Part shown: positions 56,164 to 64,000 of the stretch, piece by piece
Layout: the number at the start of each line of letters is the position of its first letter
Position numbering within the stretch: position 1 is the stretch's first letter
Source: Anodontia alba
Taxonomy: Eukaryota > Mollusca > Bivalvia > Lucinida > Lucinidae
Direction of reading: 5' to 3'
Assembly: GCA_964016985.1 (NCBI GenBank)
Contig: OZ024828.1
Location: 79,840,033 to 79,904,032, forward strand
Length of the DNA: 64,000 bases
The notes under the pieces: generated by a model
The model's input: only the letters and a program-made list of their open reading frames with translations
What the model was told of the DNA's origin: nothing
Database searches by the model: none
Program-made: the position numbers and the translations under genes

Positions 56164-56730
56164 AATAAACTCTCTTCAAGAAATGCACATTTTATTTTTG
56201 TAATATTTCAAATGCTTCTGAACCTTTCTTGTTCAAATAAAATTCAAAATTAAGTTTTGAAGCTTCAAGTGCTTTTAACTACTCGCGTTTCTGCAGCACT
56301 TTAAAAGCAGAAAAATACAATGGCATTGTGAAACATCATTTTTCCAATATACTGCTAGAAGAAATGACACAGATGTAGGTAATAGCTCATATTAACATGC
56401 CTTTTAATAAACCACTCTTCTAGATCAGGAAAGTTCAATTACCTGATTGAAAATACACAAATGCCGTATTCGGCCTAATTACCACACATACTCCTAATAA
56501 CGCACAATCAAGCAATTTCTTATTCTTCAGTTTAAAGTCAGTGTGTGTTTATCTACTTTATAAAGCATATGTTGTGGGTGCTCATCTGATTTGCCTCGAC
56601 GTAATTGTTTTTGCAAGTCCAGTCTATTCAAATGAGTACCTACTCTGCTGTTCTTCCTTTCAAGCCGGCCTCGGTGCGGTAATTAGGTCAGATATGGTAT
56701 TATTTCAAAAATACATGAACCGCGAGAAAA
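56164..56730. other. No gene recognised
   Basis: The last ~44 bases (from 56687) are duplicated at 59471-59513. Confidence 0.4.
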
Positions 56731-56998
56731 CATTTCGAAAACAAGCCTATTGAAATATACTGAAAATTTTACAACCAAATAATGAAAACTTGCCAGGAAA
56801 AAAAATCTGATTTTTTTCATATTTCTACTCAAAACATAGATTGTGGATACTCGTTAGAGGCGGTTCTAACGAGTACCCACAATCTATGCTCTTGAGCAAA
56901 AATAATAAAAATAATGTATACCCCTGTAATCCCCAGTTTTACTATATAAAAGTGGGTTTTAAAGGGGGTTAACATTATATTGGCATGTTTTTGTGATG
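56731..56998 (+). mobile_element. Pal-A element, full length variant
   Basis: Starts CATTTCGAAAACAAGCC and ends GGCATGTTTTTGTGATG. The palindrome core is shortened (ACTCGTTAGAGGCGGTTCTA). Confidence 0.9.
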
Positions 56999-57102
56999 CA
57001 ATGTATGAAATACCGTATGCAGGAAATGAAGTCCCAGATGACCGTGTACATTTACTGTAGCTGATTATGACATACTTTGTTCACTGATATCCTCTACAGT
57101 AT

Positions 57103-57345
57103 TTTTTTTTTTTTTTTTTTTTTGATTTTGGTTTTACGGCCCTTTCAAGAATATTTCACTTATATCGAGCCGATCGTTCATCGAAGGTGGGCGAAAACCG
57201 GAGAACCCGGAGAAAAACCACCTGACCATCCGTAAGCAGAACTTGGCTTTCCCACATATGACCCGAGCGAGGCTCGAACCACAGCGGTGAGAAACCTAAT
57301 GGATTAAGAGTCAACTCTCTTATCCACTAGGCTACGGGGGCCCGC
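57103..57345 (-). mobile_element. tRNA-Lys-derived SINE with V-like domain, full length
   Basis: On the minus strand the head CCCCCGTAGCCTAGTGGATA holds box A, GACTCTTAATC is the Lys(CUU) anticodon arm, and GGTTCGAGCC is box B. The body GGTTTTTCTCCGGGTTCTCC resembles the V-domain shared by several SINE families. It ends in an A-run. The target duplication ATCCTCTACAGTAT is exact at 57089-57102 and 57346-57359. Confidence 0.93.
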
Positions 57346-57529
57346 ATCCTCTACAGTATACGTTGACGTTATAAATATGGCAATAAGGTCCTAATCACTG
57401 ATCAAAACCTCCTCTGTTCATTGATTATTTTTCTGCAATAGTCGTTGATTCTATAAGCGGCAATGACTACCCTGATTAGTGCCTGATCTGAACCTTAGCT
57501 ACCCGCATATGGCTTGAGGCAACTAGATA

Positions 57530-57750
57530 CACGTGTTAAATGTTTTGCCATTTTCTACAAGGGAGACAAATTTTGTGATTTCGTGTTTGCTTTCCTGTAC
57601 ATAAAACCTTCCGGAAAAATGGGTTTACTTTAAAAGAAAATAATTTATCCTACAGCAGCAAATTCTTTCCTTTTATAGTGGACCCATTTTCAGAAGGGAG
57701 GTCAAACACATATGTCGGAGTTGTCCCCTAAAAGTGTATTCATGTCCCTT
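57530..57750. repeat. MITE family E copy
   Basis: AAGGGAGACAAATTTTGTGA, GCAAATTCTTTCCTTTTATA, AGTGGACCCATTTTCAGAAG and AAAGTGTATTCATGTCCCTT. Confidence 0.7.
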
Positions 57751-58639
57751 AAGGACCATTTTCTTGCGGTGGGCATCTAAGGGGTTATAACCGAATGACG
57801 GAATTTCTTTAGAGCGTGTTCCTATTAAGAACATAAGCTATATATCGCAGCAACCGTAAATAGCCAGATACCATATGATACCACTGTGATTTCGACATCT
57901 TCCAGAAAGTCGGCTTTTGCATGGCACTTTTTTTAAGTAAATTTGCAAACTTTTATCATAATTTATTCAAAACCGTTTGTTGTAGTTACCTATGCACAAA
58001 AAAGGTATATTCTAATCATTGGATTTTAAAACAAATAAATATTTTTCACTTTTTCCCATAGTAATAATGATTGTAAATTATGCAGAAATCTTCACCCAAG
58101 GTTAAATATAAAATAACATAAAATAATTAATTGATTGGAGGTAATTTGCAAGTTGATGACGGTCAATATAAATACTTTGTTTAGATCACTGAAAGCTGTT
58201 ATTATCTATGCTTGTACTTAGTGCTTTTTTTTACCATAGTAATTTAACCTCATTTATGACCCAATCAAAGTAGCTTAGTAAAGGTCAGTAGTGGTACATT
58301 GTTATGTTGTTTATAACTGCTTGTGACTGATTGTATAACTTTCGCCCTATAAATTCCTTATAAAACTGTAGATAGCAAGGCTAAATGGGAAGTTTACTGG
58401 GGACAAAACGGCAAAGGATTAAAATGTATACCAAAATGACCGCCATAATCTGTAATATGTGAAGCAAGATGACGATGTCTGACTCTGAGCACTATGTGAA
58501 TCATCTGTCCTTTAATAACGCCACTCATTACACTTAATACGCGACAATTACTTGCACTTAGATAGCTGGCCTCGTTTCAGAAATGACTGTCATTAGAAAA
58601 TGTGTTTTATTTCCTGTAACTTGAATAAACTACAAGTAA
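57751..58639. other. No gene recognised
   Basis: AT-rich, no feature supported. Confidence 0.35.
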
Positions 58640-59070
58640 AGATACTCAGGAAATGCCACACTCACTTTCCAGGGGCACCAAAGAAAGAGAGATGAGGAAC
58701 AAATCAGGACAACACAAACGCCACATATGAAACAACAGACGCACTAAGAAGAACTGCAGAAGAGAACCAACTGGGAACGGTCAGTAGGAAAACTAACGAA
58801 GGAGGGGACGGAGAAGGAGGGTTTTAACAAGCTTTATTTACGCGAAACCTCACCCTCATTTCTGATGCAGCTCCAAATTACCATCTGAAAGAGATTGAGG
58901 GTGCCGTCAGTTAGTCTGAGAACCACCCACCGCGTGCAATTAAAGCGGGAAGTAAAGTTATCAACAATAATTGAGTTAACAATCATGCATGCAGTTTGCC
59001 GCAGAATATCCATTAGGTAACCTACGTTTTTGTAGCGAGAGACAATCGTTTTAAATTGCACGGACAATCA
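58640..59070 (-). pseudogene. Retroelement RT C-terminus and tail, decayed
   Basis: The minus strand at 59067-58834 reads QFKTIVSRYKNVGYLMDILRQ and TACMIVNSI, the same region as 5473 onward. The stop is lost and the frame shifts after FNCT. The tail on to 58640 keeps short family blocks (GTGTGGCATTTCCTGAGT). Confidence 0.7.
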
Positions 59071-59336
59071 GTTTTGCCAACAAACCACACACTACTTTGA
59101 TGTCAATATTTAAGCAAATTTATTTTTCGACACATTTGTATCTAATCAAACGATAAAAGTTAAAAGGAAAGCAAAATTATGTCTCATGCTCAAACTCTTA
59201 TATATTAAACATAACATATAGTAACTTTATGATGTCGGTCATCTATTACAATTCATTGAGTGGTCACATATGAGCCGAAACGTGAGGATATGTGCCTTCT
59301 GGCATGTGTGCTCAAGGAAGACTCAATTCAAATTCA
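59071..59336. other. No gene recognised
   Basis: AT-rich, no feature supported. Confidence 0.35.
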
Positions 59337-59470
59337 AATTACGAAAACACGCCTATTCAAATATATTGAAAAATTCACCACCAAAAACTGGGAGTTTTCA
59401 GATAAAAATCTGATATTTTCATATTTCTTCTCAAAAACATAGATTGTGGGTACTCGTTAGAACCGCCTCG
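59337..59470 (+). mobile_element. Pal-A left half, broken at the palindrome centre
   Basis: Runs from AATTACGAAAACACGCCTAT to GAACCGCCTCG and stops exactly at the dyad centre. The next base begins a sequence copied from beside the Pal-A at 56731. Confidence 0.88.
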
Positions 59471-59513
59471 TCAGATATGGTATTATTTCAAAAATATATG
59501 AACCGCGAGAAAA

Positions 59514-59787
59514 CATTACGAAAACAAGCCTATTGAAATATACTGAACATTTTACAGCCAAATAATGAAAACTTACCAGGAAAAATTTCTGATTTTTTTT
59601 TCATATTTCTACTCAAAACATAGATTGTGGATACTCATTAGAACCGCCTCGCCTCGCCACAATCTATGTTTTTGAGCAGAAATAACAAAAATAATGTATA
59701 CCCCTGTAAACCCCAGTTTTACTATATAAAAGTAGGGTTTAAGGGGGTCAAAATTATATAGATAATTATTATTAGGTTTTCTTGATG
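59514..59787 (+). mobile_element. Pal-A element, close relative of the copy at 56731
   Basis: Starts CATTACGAAAACAAGCC. It shares the AAGCCTATTGAAATATACTG variant and 43 bp of left flank with 56731-56998. The right end carries a short AT insertion before AGGTTTTCTTGATG. The palindrome's right half is deleted. Confidence 0.88.
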
Positions 59788-60158
59788 AGCCTGCACATGT
59801 ATATAGTCTGATTAGAATATTCCTTGTCAATTTGAAGGGACTGCACCTTTGACTATCCTAAATGCATCCAGGGTGGTTTCTGATCATGCAAAAGTTGCAT
59901 TCTGTGTATATTCAACAGGGTAATGTTATTATACAATACATCCGAGTGCCTTCGGAAAAGGGTCTAATGTATAAGGAAACAACCAATCAACCCATTCCAA
60001 GATAGGTTTACACTTCGGGGATAAATGATTAACTATATTTGAACTTTTGTAGTCTCCACCTTTGTCTTTGGTTTGTATTTATATAAGCCTGCATTTTAAT
60101 CAACTGACATCACGAAAATTGTTTTTACTTACCAAAGTGCATGATATCCACTATATTA
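59788..60158. other. No gene recognised; family E fragment
   Basis: GCCTTCGGAAAAGGGTCTAA near 59949 is a piece of family E. Confidence 0.4.
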
Positions 60159-60436
60159 CATTACGAAAACACGCCTATTCAAATATATAGAAAATTTCAT
60201 CTCCAAAAACTGAAAATTTTCAGATAAAAAACTCCGATATTATTCCTATTTCTGCTCAAAACATAGATTGTGGGTACTCGTTAGAACCGCCTCGCCGAGG
60301 CGGTTCTAACGAGTATCCACAATCTATGTTTTGAGCAGAAATAAGAAAAATAACTTATACCCCTGCAAACCCCAGTTTTACTATATAAAAATGGGGTTTA
60401 AGGGGGTCAAAATTATATAGGCATGTTTTCGTGATG
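60159..60436 (+). mobile_element. Pal-A element, best consensus copy
   Basis: Starts CATTACGAAAACACGCCTAT and ends ATAGGCATGTTTTCGTGATG. It includes the CTGAAAATTTTCAG hairpin, an almost perfect central palindrome (60258-60340) and the AAACCCCAGTTTTA..AATGGGGTTT hairpin. Confidence 0.96.
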
Positions 60437-60605
60437 ATATTGCATGTGTTCGCCGCAATATGCATAATGGTGGCACAAGAAGATATAAATGCCATTAAGC
60501 GGACATACTCGTATCTAACTGAACTTTTTGCTTTATCATACAAAACTTTCCTCTTTACCATTTCTAAAATAAGAATAGTAGTCAGCTGAATCTGGGTGAT
60601 GATCT

Positions 60606-60830
60606 CTGTTACGGCCTATCACTCCTACCTTCGATTATCTGCCTTGGCATATTTCGTATAGCTTGTAGGTATATATTCAATCACTGTCAACTGTGTCAGG
60701 GAGTCGATTCTTAGGCTCAGAGGTTAGAGCATTGGATTTTTATCCGAGCAGACCGAATTCCACGATCAGAGGGTAATTCTTCAGCTATGCATCATTCCTT
60801 TGTTACGATTCGTGTCGTAAGATGATGGCT
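60606..60830 (+). repeat. Family K with tRNA-like module
   Basis: TGTTACGGCCTATCACTCCT starts the unit, TAGGCTCAGAGG is a box A, and GACCGAATTCC a decayed box B. The end hairpin ACGATTCGTGTCGT is present. Confidence 0.6.
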
Positions 60831-60952
60831 CGACCGGGATTGGACTTCACTTCGCTGAAAATGGCTTCGCGTCATCATTAATGGTGACTTTCTTGAAGAG
60901 TGGGGTGGGATGTGTATGTGTGTGTCGGGAGGAGGGGGGATGGGCGGGGGTT
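60831..60952. other. G-rich stretch
   Basis: A run of G-rich text (GGGAGGAGGGGGGATGGGCG) lies at 60928-60950 between the two K copies. Confidence 0.6.
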
Positions 60953-61106
60953 GCTGTTACGGCCTATCACTCATACCTTCGATTATCTGCCTTGGCAGAT
61001 TTCGCATAGCTTGTAGGTATACATTCGACAGGGTTCGAATCTTACGCTTGGAGGGAAATTATTTCAGCTATGCTCCATTGCTTTGTTACGACTTTCATGT
61101 CGTAAG
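60953..61106 (+). repeat. Family K, copy with deleted box A
   Basis: Same start as 60606, but the text jumps from TATACATTCG to ACAGGGTTCGAATCTTACG. The end hairpin ACGACTTTCATGTCGT is intact. Confidence 0.65.
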
Positions 61107-61600
61107 AATATCCAATACTCATTCACATAGGTCAACAAACAAAATTGTCAATTATGTCAGTAATTGAAGTCATATGCGATTTTAATACAAGCATCCTCTG
61201 CTGCATAGAACATAATGTCATCAGCTAGAAAGACAATCAAAAAAACTGGCTATGAATACAGACCTTTATTCCTATAATCGGTGATGATTGAAAGGAGTTC
61301 ATTAACAGTAATTAAATTACATCACAACCTCTCCAACTAAAACGAATGTTTTGAACATACGTGAACAGCGTAGTCCTAACTCTATCTGCATCTGTTTGTG
61401 TTCTGATGAGGATGTATCCATGTCGGTACCTTGATTGATATACCTCGCAGACCACACACAAATACAGAATGCAAACTTGCTTGGGATACGGAGAAAAGAA
61501 CACAGATTACACATTAGAAAGTACACAACAATACAACGCCTAAGGAATGAATATTACTTGAACAGCTCCGCTCCGTACATCCTACACTCAATTTCCACTA
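61107..61600. other. No gene recognised
   Basis: No feature supported. Confidence 0.35.
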
Positions 61601-62043
61601 CTTAAGGGAATGATACCATTTGGTACCAGGGAGACAGCTTCCGTGACTTCCTGTTTGCTTTCATGCACAACAATCCCTTTCTGAACAAGGGTCTATTTGG
61701 TACCAGGGAGACAGCTTCCGTGACTTCCCGTTTGCTTTCATGCACAATAATCCCTTTCTGAACAGGGGTCCATTTGGTACCAGGGAGACAGCTTCCGTGA
61801 CTTCCTGTTTGCTTTCATGCACAATACTCCCTTCCTGAACAGGGGTCCATTTGGTACCAGGGAGACAGCTTCCGTGACTTCCTGTTTGCTTTCATGCACA
61901 ATAATCCCTTTCTAAATAGAAAAACATGTTTAGATAAAGAACCGGCTCCCAAACGGCCACATTCATTTTCTTTTAGAGAAGACATCTATTTGGAAGGAAG
62001 GCGAAACCATTTTGACAGAGCTGTCGCCTTTAAAAAGAGAAAT
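61601..62043. repeat. MITE family E with an internal 77-bp tandem repeat
   Basis: TTAAGGGAATGATACCATTT begins the unit. TGGTACCAGGGAGACAGCTT recurs at 61621, 61698, 61775 and 61852, exactly 77 bp apart. The family E right part follows, to GCCTTTAAAAAGAGAAA. Confidence 0.9.
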
Positions 62044-62318
62044 GATTATGAAAACAGGCCTATTCAAATATAATGAGAATTTTATACCAAAAAATGAAAA
62101 CTTTCAGATGAAAGATTCTGGTAGTTTTCATATTTCTGCTTAAAACAGAGATTGTGGTACTTGTTAGAACCTCCTTGGCAAGACGGTTCTAACGAGTACC
62201 CACAATGTTTGTTTTTGGGCAGAAATAAGAAATGATTATATGCCCCTGTAAACCCATTTTACTTTATGAAAGTGGGGTTTTAAGGGGGTCAAAATTATAG
62301 AGGCCTGTTTTTGTGATG
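62044..62318 (+). mobile_element. Pal-A element between two copies of a ~100-bp segment
   Basis: The left end is decayed (GATTATGAAAACAGGCCTAT) and the right end is GGCCTGTTTTTGTGATG. The palindrome has several mismatches. Directly right of it GGCTCCCAAACGGGCTACAT repeats the segment that starts at 61952. Confidence 0.85.
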
Positions 62319-62580
62319 GGCTCCCAAACGGGCTACATTTATTTTCTTTTAGAGAAGACATCTGTTAGGAAGGTAGGCAAAAGCATTTTGACAGGGCTTC
62401 CGTCTTTGAAAAGGGAACGCATACACATTTTAGAAGACGAAAATCTGAATAGGGGTTTTCTCCCGAAGTAAATAATTTGGGCCCCTTTGGAGCAAATCAT
62501 TTTCGTTTAGACTAGACAACTTTTCAGAAAGAGCTTGATGAGAGGGTAAAAAGACATAAAACAATGGGTCCAAAAACATC
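62319..62580. repeat. MITE family E, duplicated right part and more
   Basis: GGCTCCCAAACGGGCTACAT through TTTTGACAGGGCTTCCGTCT parallels 61952-62043. A second E-like block (GGAGCAAATCATTTTCGTTT) follows. Confidence 0.65.
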
Positions 62581-62809
62581 AGCCATATGTCTGGAAACAG
62601 CCACATTATAAGGATTAACAAGGTCAAGATGCCCCCCATAGAACTTCTAAAGTGTAAAAAATAATTTAGTCATTTGTTATCCCAGAATCAACAGAAAGAA
62701 AACCACAAACAGGAACACAATGGGCCCGATAGTAGTTATTGACAGTAAGGCGCTAGCCATATGAAACAGACTGGAGAGGGAAAATGCATTTGGTCTAATA
62801 ACTGATCCA
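62581..62809. other. No gene recognised
   Basis: No feature supported. Confidence 0.35.
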
Positions 62810-62920
62810 CTGTCGTACAATTAAAAAAGGAAGCAAAGTTTTCAACAGTAACTGGGTTAACAACCACAGGTTTTGCCGCAGACTATCTACAAAGTACAAT
62901 GTTTATGATTCGCAAAAGTA
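62810..62920 (-). pseudogene. RT C-terminal relic
   Basis: The minus strand reads VVNPVTVENFASFFNCTTV, matching the retroelement C-terminus seen at 5473 and 58834-59067. Confidence 0.65.
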
Positions 62921-63154
62921 AGAAAAAATTTTGAGGTAAAGAGAATTTTCTTTTAAGAATGTTCTTTTAATTAAATAAGCTCATGGGGCAATATTGTCTA
63001 ATGCGTGAAAAATTCATATAAAGGCAAGGAATGATCTAGATTCTTTTATCAAAAATCAACACCGGAATTCGTTATTGACCATAAACGTTTTTCTAAAAAA
63101 TGAATTTTTCATGTCCTTCACCCATTATAGTCTGGAGACCCTCAAAAGGTAATT
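62921..63154. other. No gene recognised
   Basis: AT-rich, no feature supported. Confidence 0.35.
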
Positions 63155-63205
63155 GGCAAACAATGCAGACCGCGGCGTCTGATCAGGGTCCATACTGCTT
63201 GCAAA
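63155..63205. repeat. MITE family F, short copy
   Basis: GGCAAACAATGCAGACCGCG at the left and AGGGTCCATACTGCTTGC at the right. Confidence 0.65.
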
Positions 63206-63490
63206 TAGTTTAGCCATTTTTCTCTAGGAATGTCACATAGGCAGACATACCTAAAATTGAAATTGGACTCTTCCAATAAATATAGCGTGGGTAAGTTTAT
63301 TCAGTATAAACTGAGTTACAATTTTCAATGAAGGAATGTTTACTGCTATTCTGAAGCACATTCATGCGACTTAATGACGCACACCACCCATTAATTGGTT
63401 CAATTATTCTTACCAGGTATTTTAGTATATGTATTTGGTTTTGAAATCGAGCCATTGTTATTGCTTCCAGGTAAACAATACCTTAGCTCC
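63206..63490. other. No gene recognised
   Basis: No feature supported. Confidence 0.35.
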
Positions 63491-63504
63491 TCTTCTGTTT
63501 TTTT

Positions 63505-63581
63505 CGCCCACCTTCGATGAACGATCGGCTCGATATAAGTGAAATATTCTTGAAAGGGCCGTAAAACCCAAATCAAAAAAA
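63505..63581 (+). mobile_element. 5'-truncated SINE copy
   Basis: CGCCCACCTTCGATGAACGA to CGTAAAACCCAAATC plus a short A-run matches the 3' third of the SINE at 57103-57345. A duplication TCTTCTGTTTTTTT lies on both sides (63491-63504 and from 63582). Confidence 0.92.
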
Positions 63582-64000
63582 TCTTCTGTTTTTTTTTTTC
63601 TTCAATAGAGCTCGAGATTTGTATCCACGCTACATTTAATGGACATAATCAGTCGCCGATTTGTGACGTTGCCATCTGAATCAATGTATTACAATTATTC
63701 TGGTAAAAAAGGTGCGTGAAGATGCTTTCGTAGGAAACGATCGGTCCGTTTAAACATCCCAGACCACCACAAACCACCCCAAATCCCCGGTAATCGTTCT
63801 ATTTATTTACGTTTTCACACTAAACCACTTACTTTATTTTTTTTTTCTAACCCAAACGACTTTGTTAATTTATTATCTCAAGTGGAATCGGATATCAAAG
63901 ATGTTTGATAGGTCAATATGATAAGCATCCACACAGTTCTATCTGGGTTTTTGCAGCTGGTAAACATAAGTGAAATATGGGTATGTCAGGGAGTTTGCAC
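63582..64000. other. No gene recognised
   Basis: Contains a T-run at 63589-63599 and 63836-63846. No exon seen. Confidence 0.35.

Noticed and set aside
57255..57345. Functional tRNA-Lys gene
   Set aside because: Box A, anticodon arm and box B are present, but it continues into a SINE body with a tail and target duplications, and the acceptor stem is not paired.

Overview
The window is eukaryotic nuclear DNA: introns with GT..AG borders, no bacterial-type gene packing, AT-rich, and dense with short mobile elements. The style of the repeats suggests a mollusc, most likely a bivalve: foldback MITEs, about 145-190 bp tandem arrays with GTCCGTCC/GACGGACG borders, and abundant 5'-truncated retroelement tails. 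This assignment is inference. I could not identify the species.

Genes. The only convincing host genes are two tandem paralogues of a class-A aminergic-type G-protein-coupled receptor, both on the minus strand. Gene A is complete for coding: exon 1 (55278..54839, N-terminus to TM4), a 15.4-kb phase-2 intron, and exon 2 (39420..38685, TM4 to the stop). The two exons join in frame to give about 391 residues. Gene B shows only the equivalent first exon (7412..6973). Its second exon must lie beyond the left edge of the window. The two first exons are about 81% identical (28 differences in 147 residues by my count) and share the same splice-donor position.

Mobile DNA. The dominant repeat, called Pal-A here, is a 265-285 bp element with about 20-bp terminal inverted repeats (CATTACGAAAACACGCCTAT / ATAGGCATGTTTTCGTGATG), a long central palindrome (...GAACCGCCTCG/CGAGGCGGTTC...) and two flanking hairpins. 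I count about 27 full or partial copies. In two places the pre-insertion site can be read from a neighbouring repeat, and the insertion left no target-site duplication. One copy is split by a 1.58-kb Tc1/mariner element (DD34E transposase, frameshifted near its N-terminus). A second family, Pal-B, has unrelated mariner-like ends and TA duplications but carries nearly the same central palindrome as Pal-A. A third family carries a variant of it. Other MITE families (here C, D, E, F, G, H, I, J, K, L, M, Q) fill most of the remaining space. There is also a tRNA-Lys-derived SINE with a V-domain-like body, with perfect 14-bp target duplications, and a 5'-truncated second copy.

Retroelement. Decayed reverse-transcriptase fragments (YLDD motif) lie at 26000..24900, 48830..48500, 59070..58820 and 62920..62810 on the minus strand. 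Many copies of one 3' tail carry them to a common 3' end (…CTGGACTTTTCTCTTAC plus T-run), with staggered 5' truncations.

Layout. 1-6.9 kb: Pal-B nest, minisatellite and a retroelement tail. 7 kb: gene B exon 1. 7.5-38.6 kb: repeat-only intergenic DNA with the Tc1 at 15-17 kb. 38.7-55.3 kb: gene A, whose intron holds several tandem arrays and MITEs. 55.3-64 kb: MITEs, SINEs and retroelement relics.
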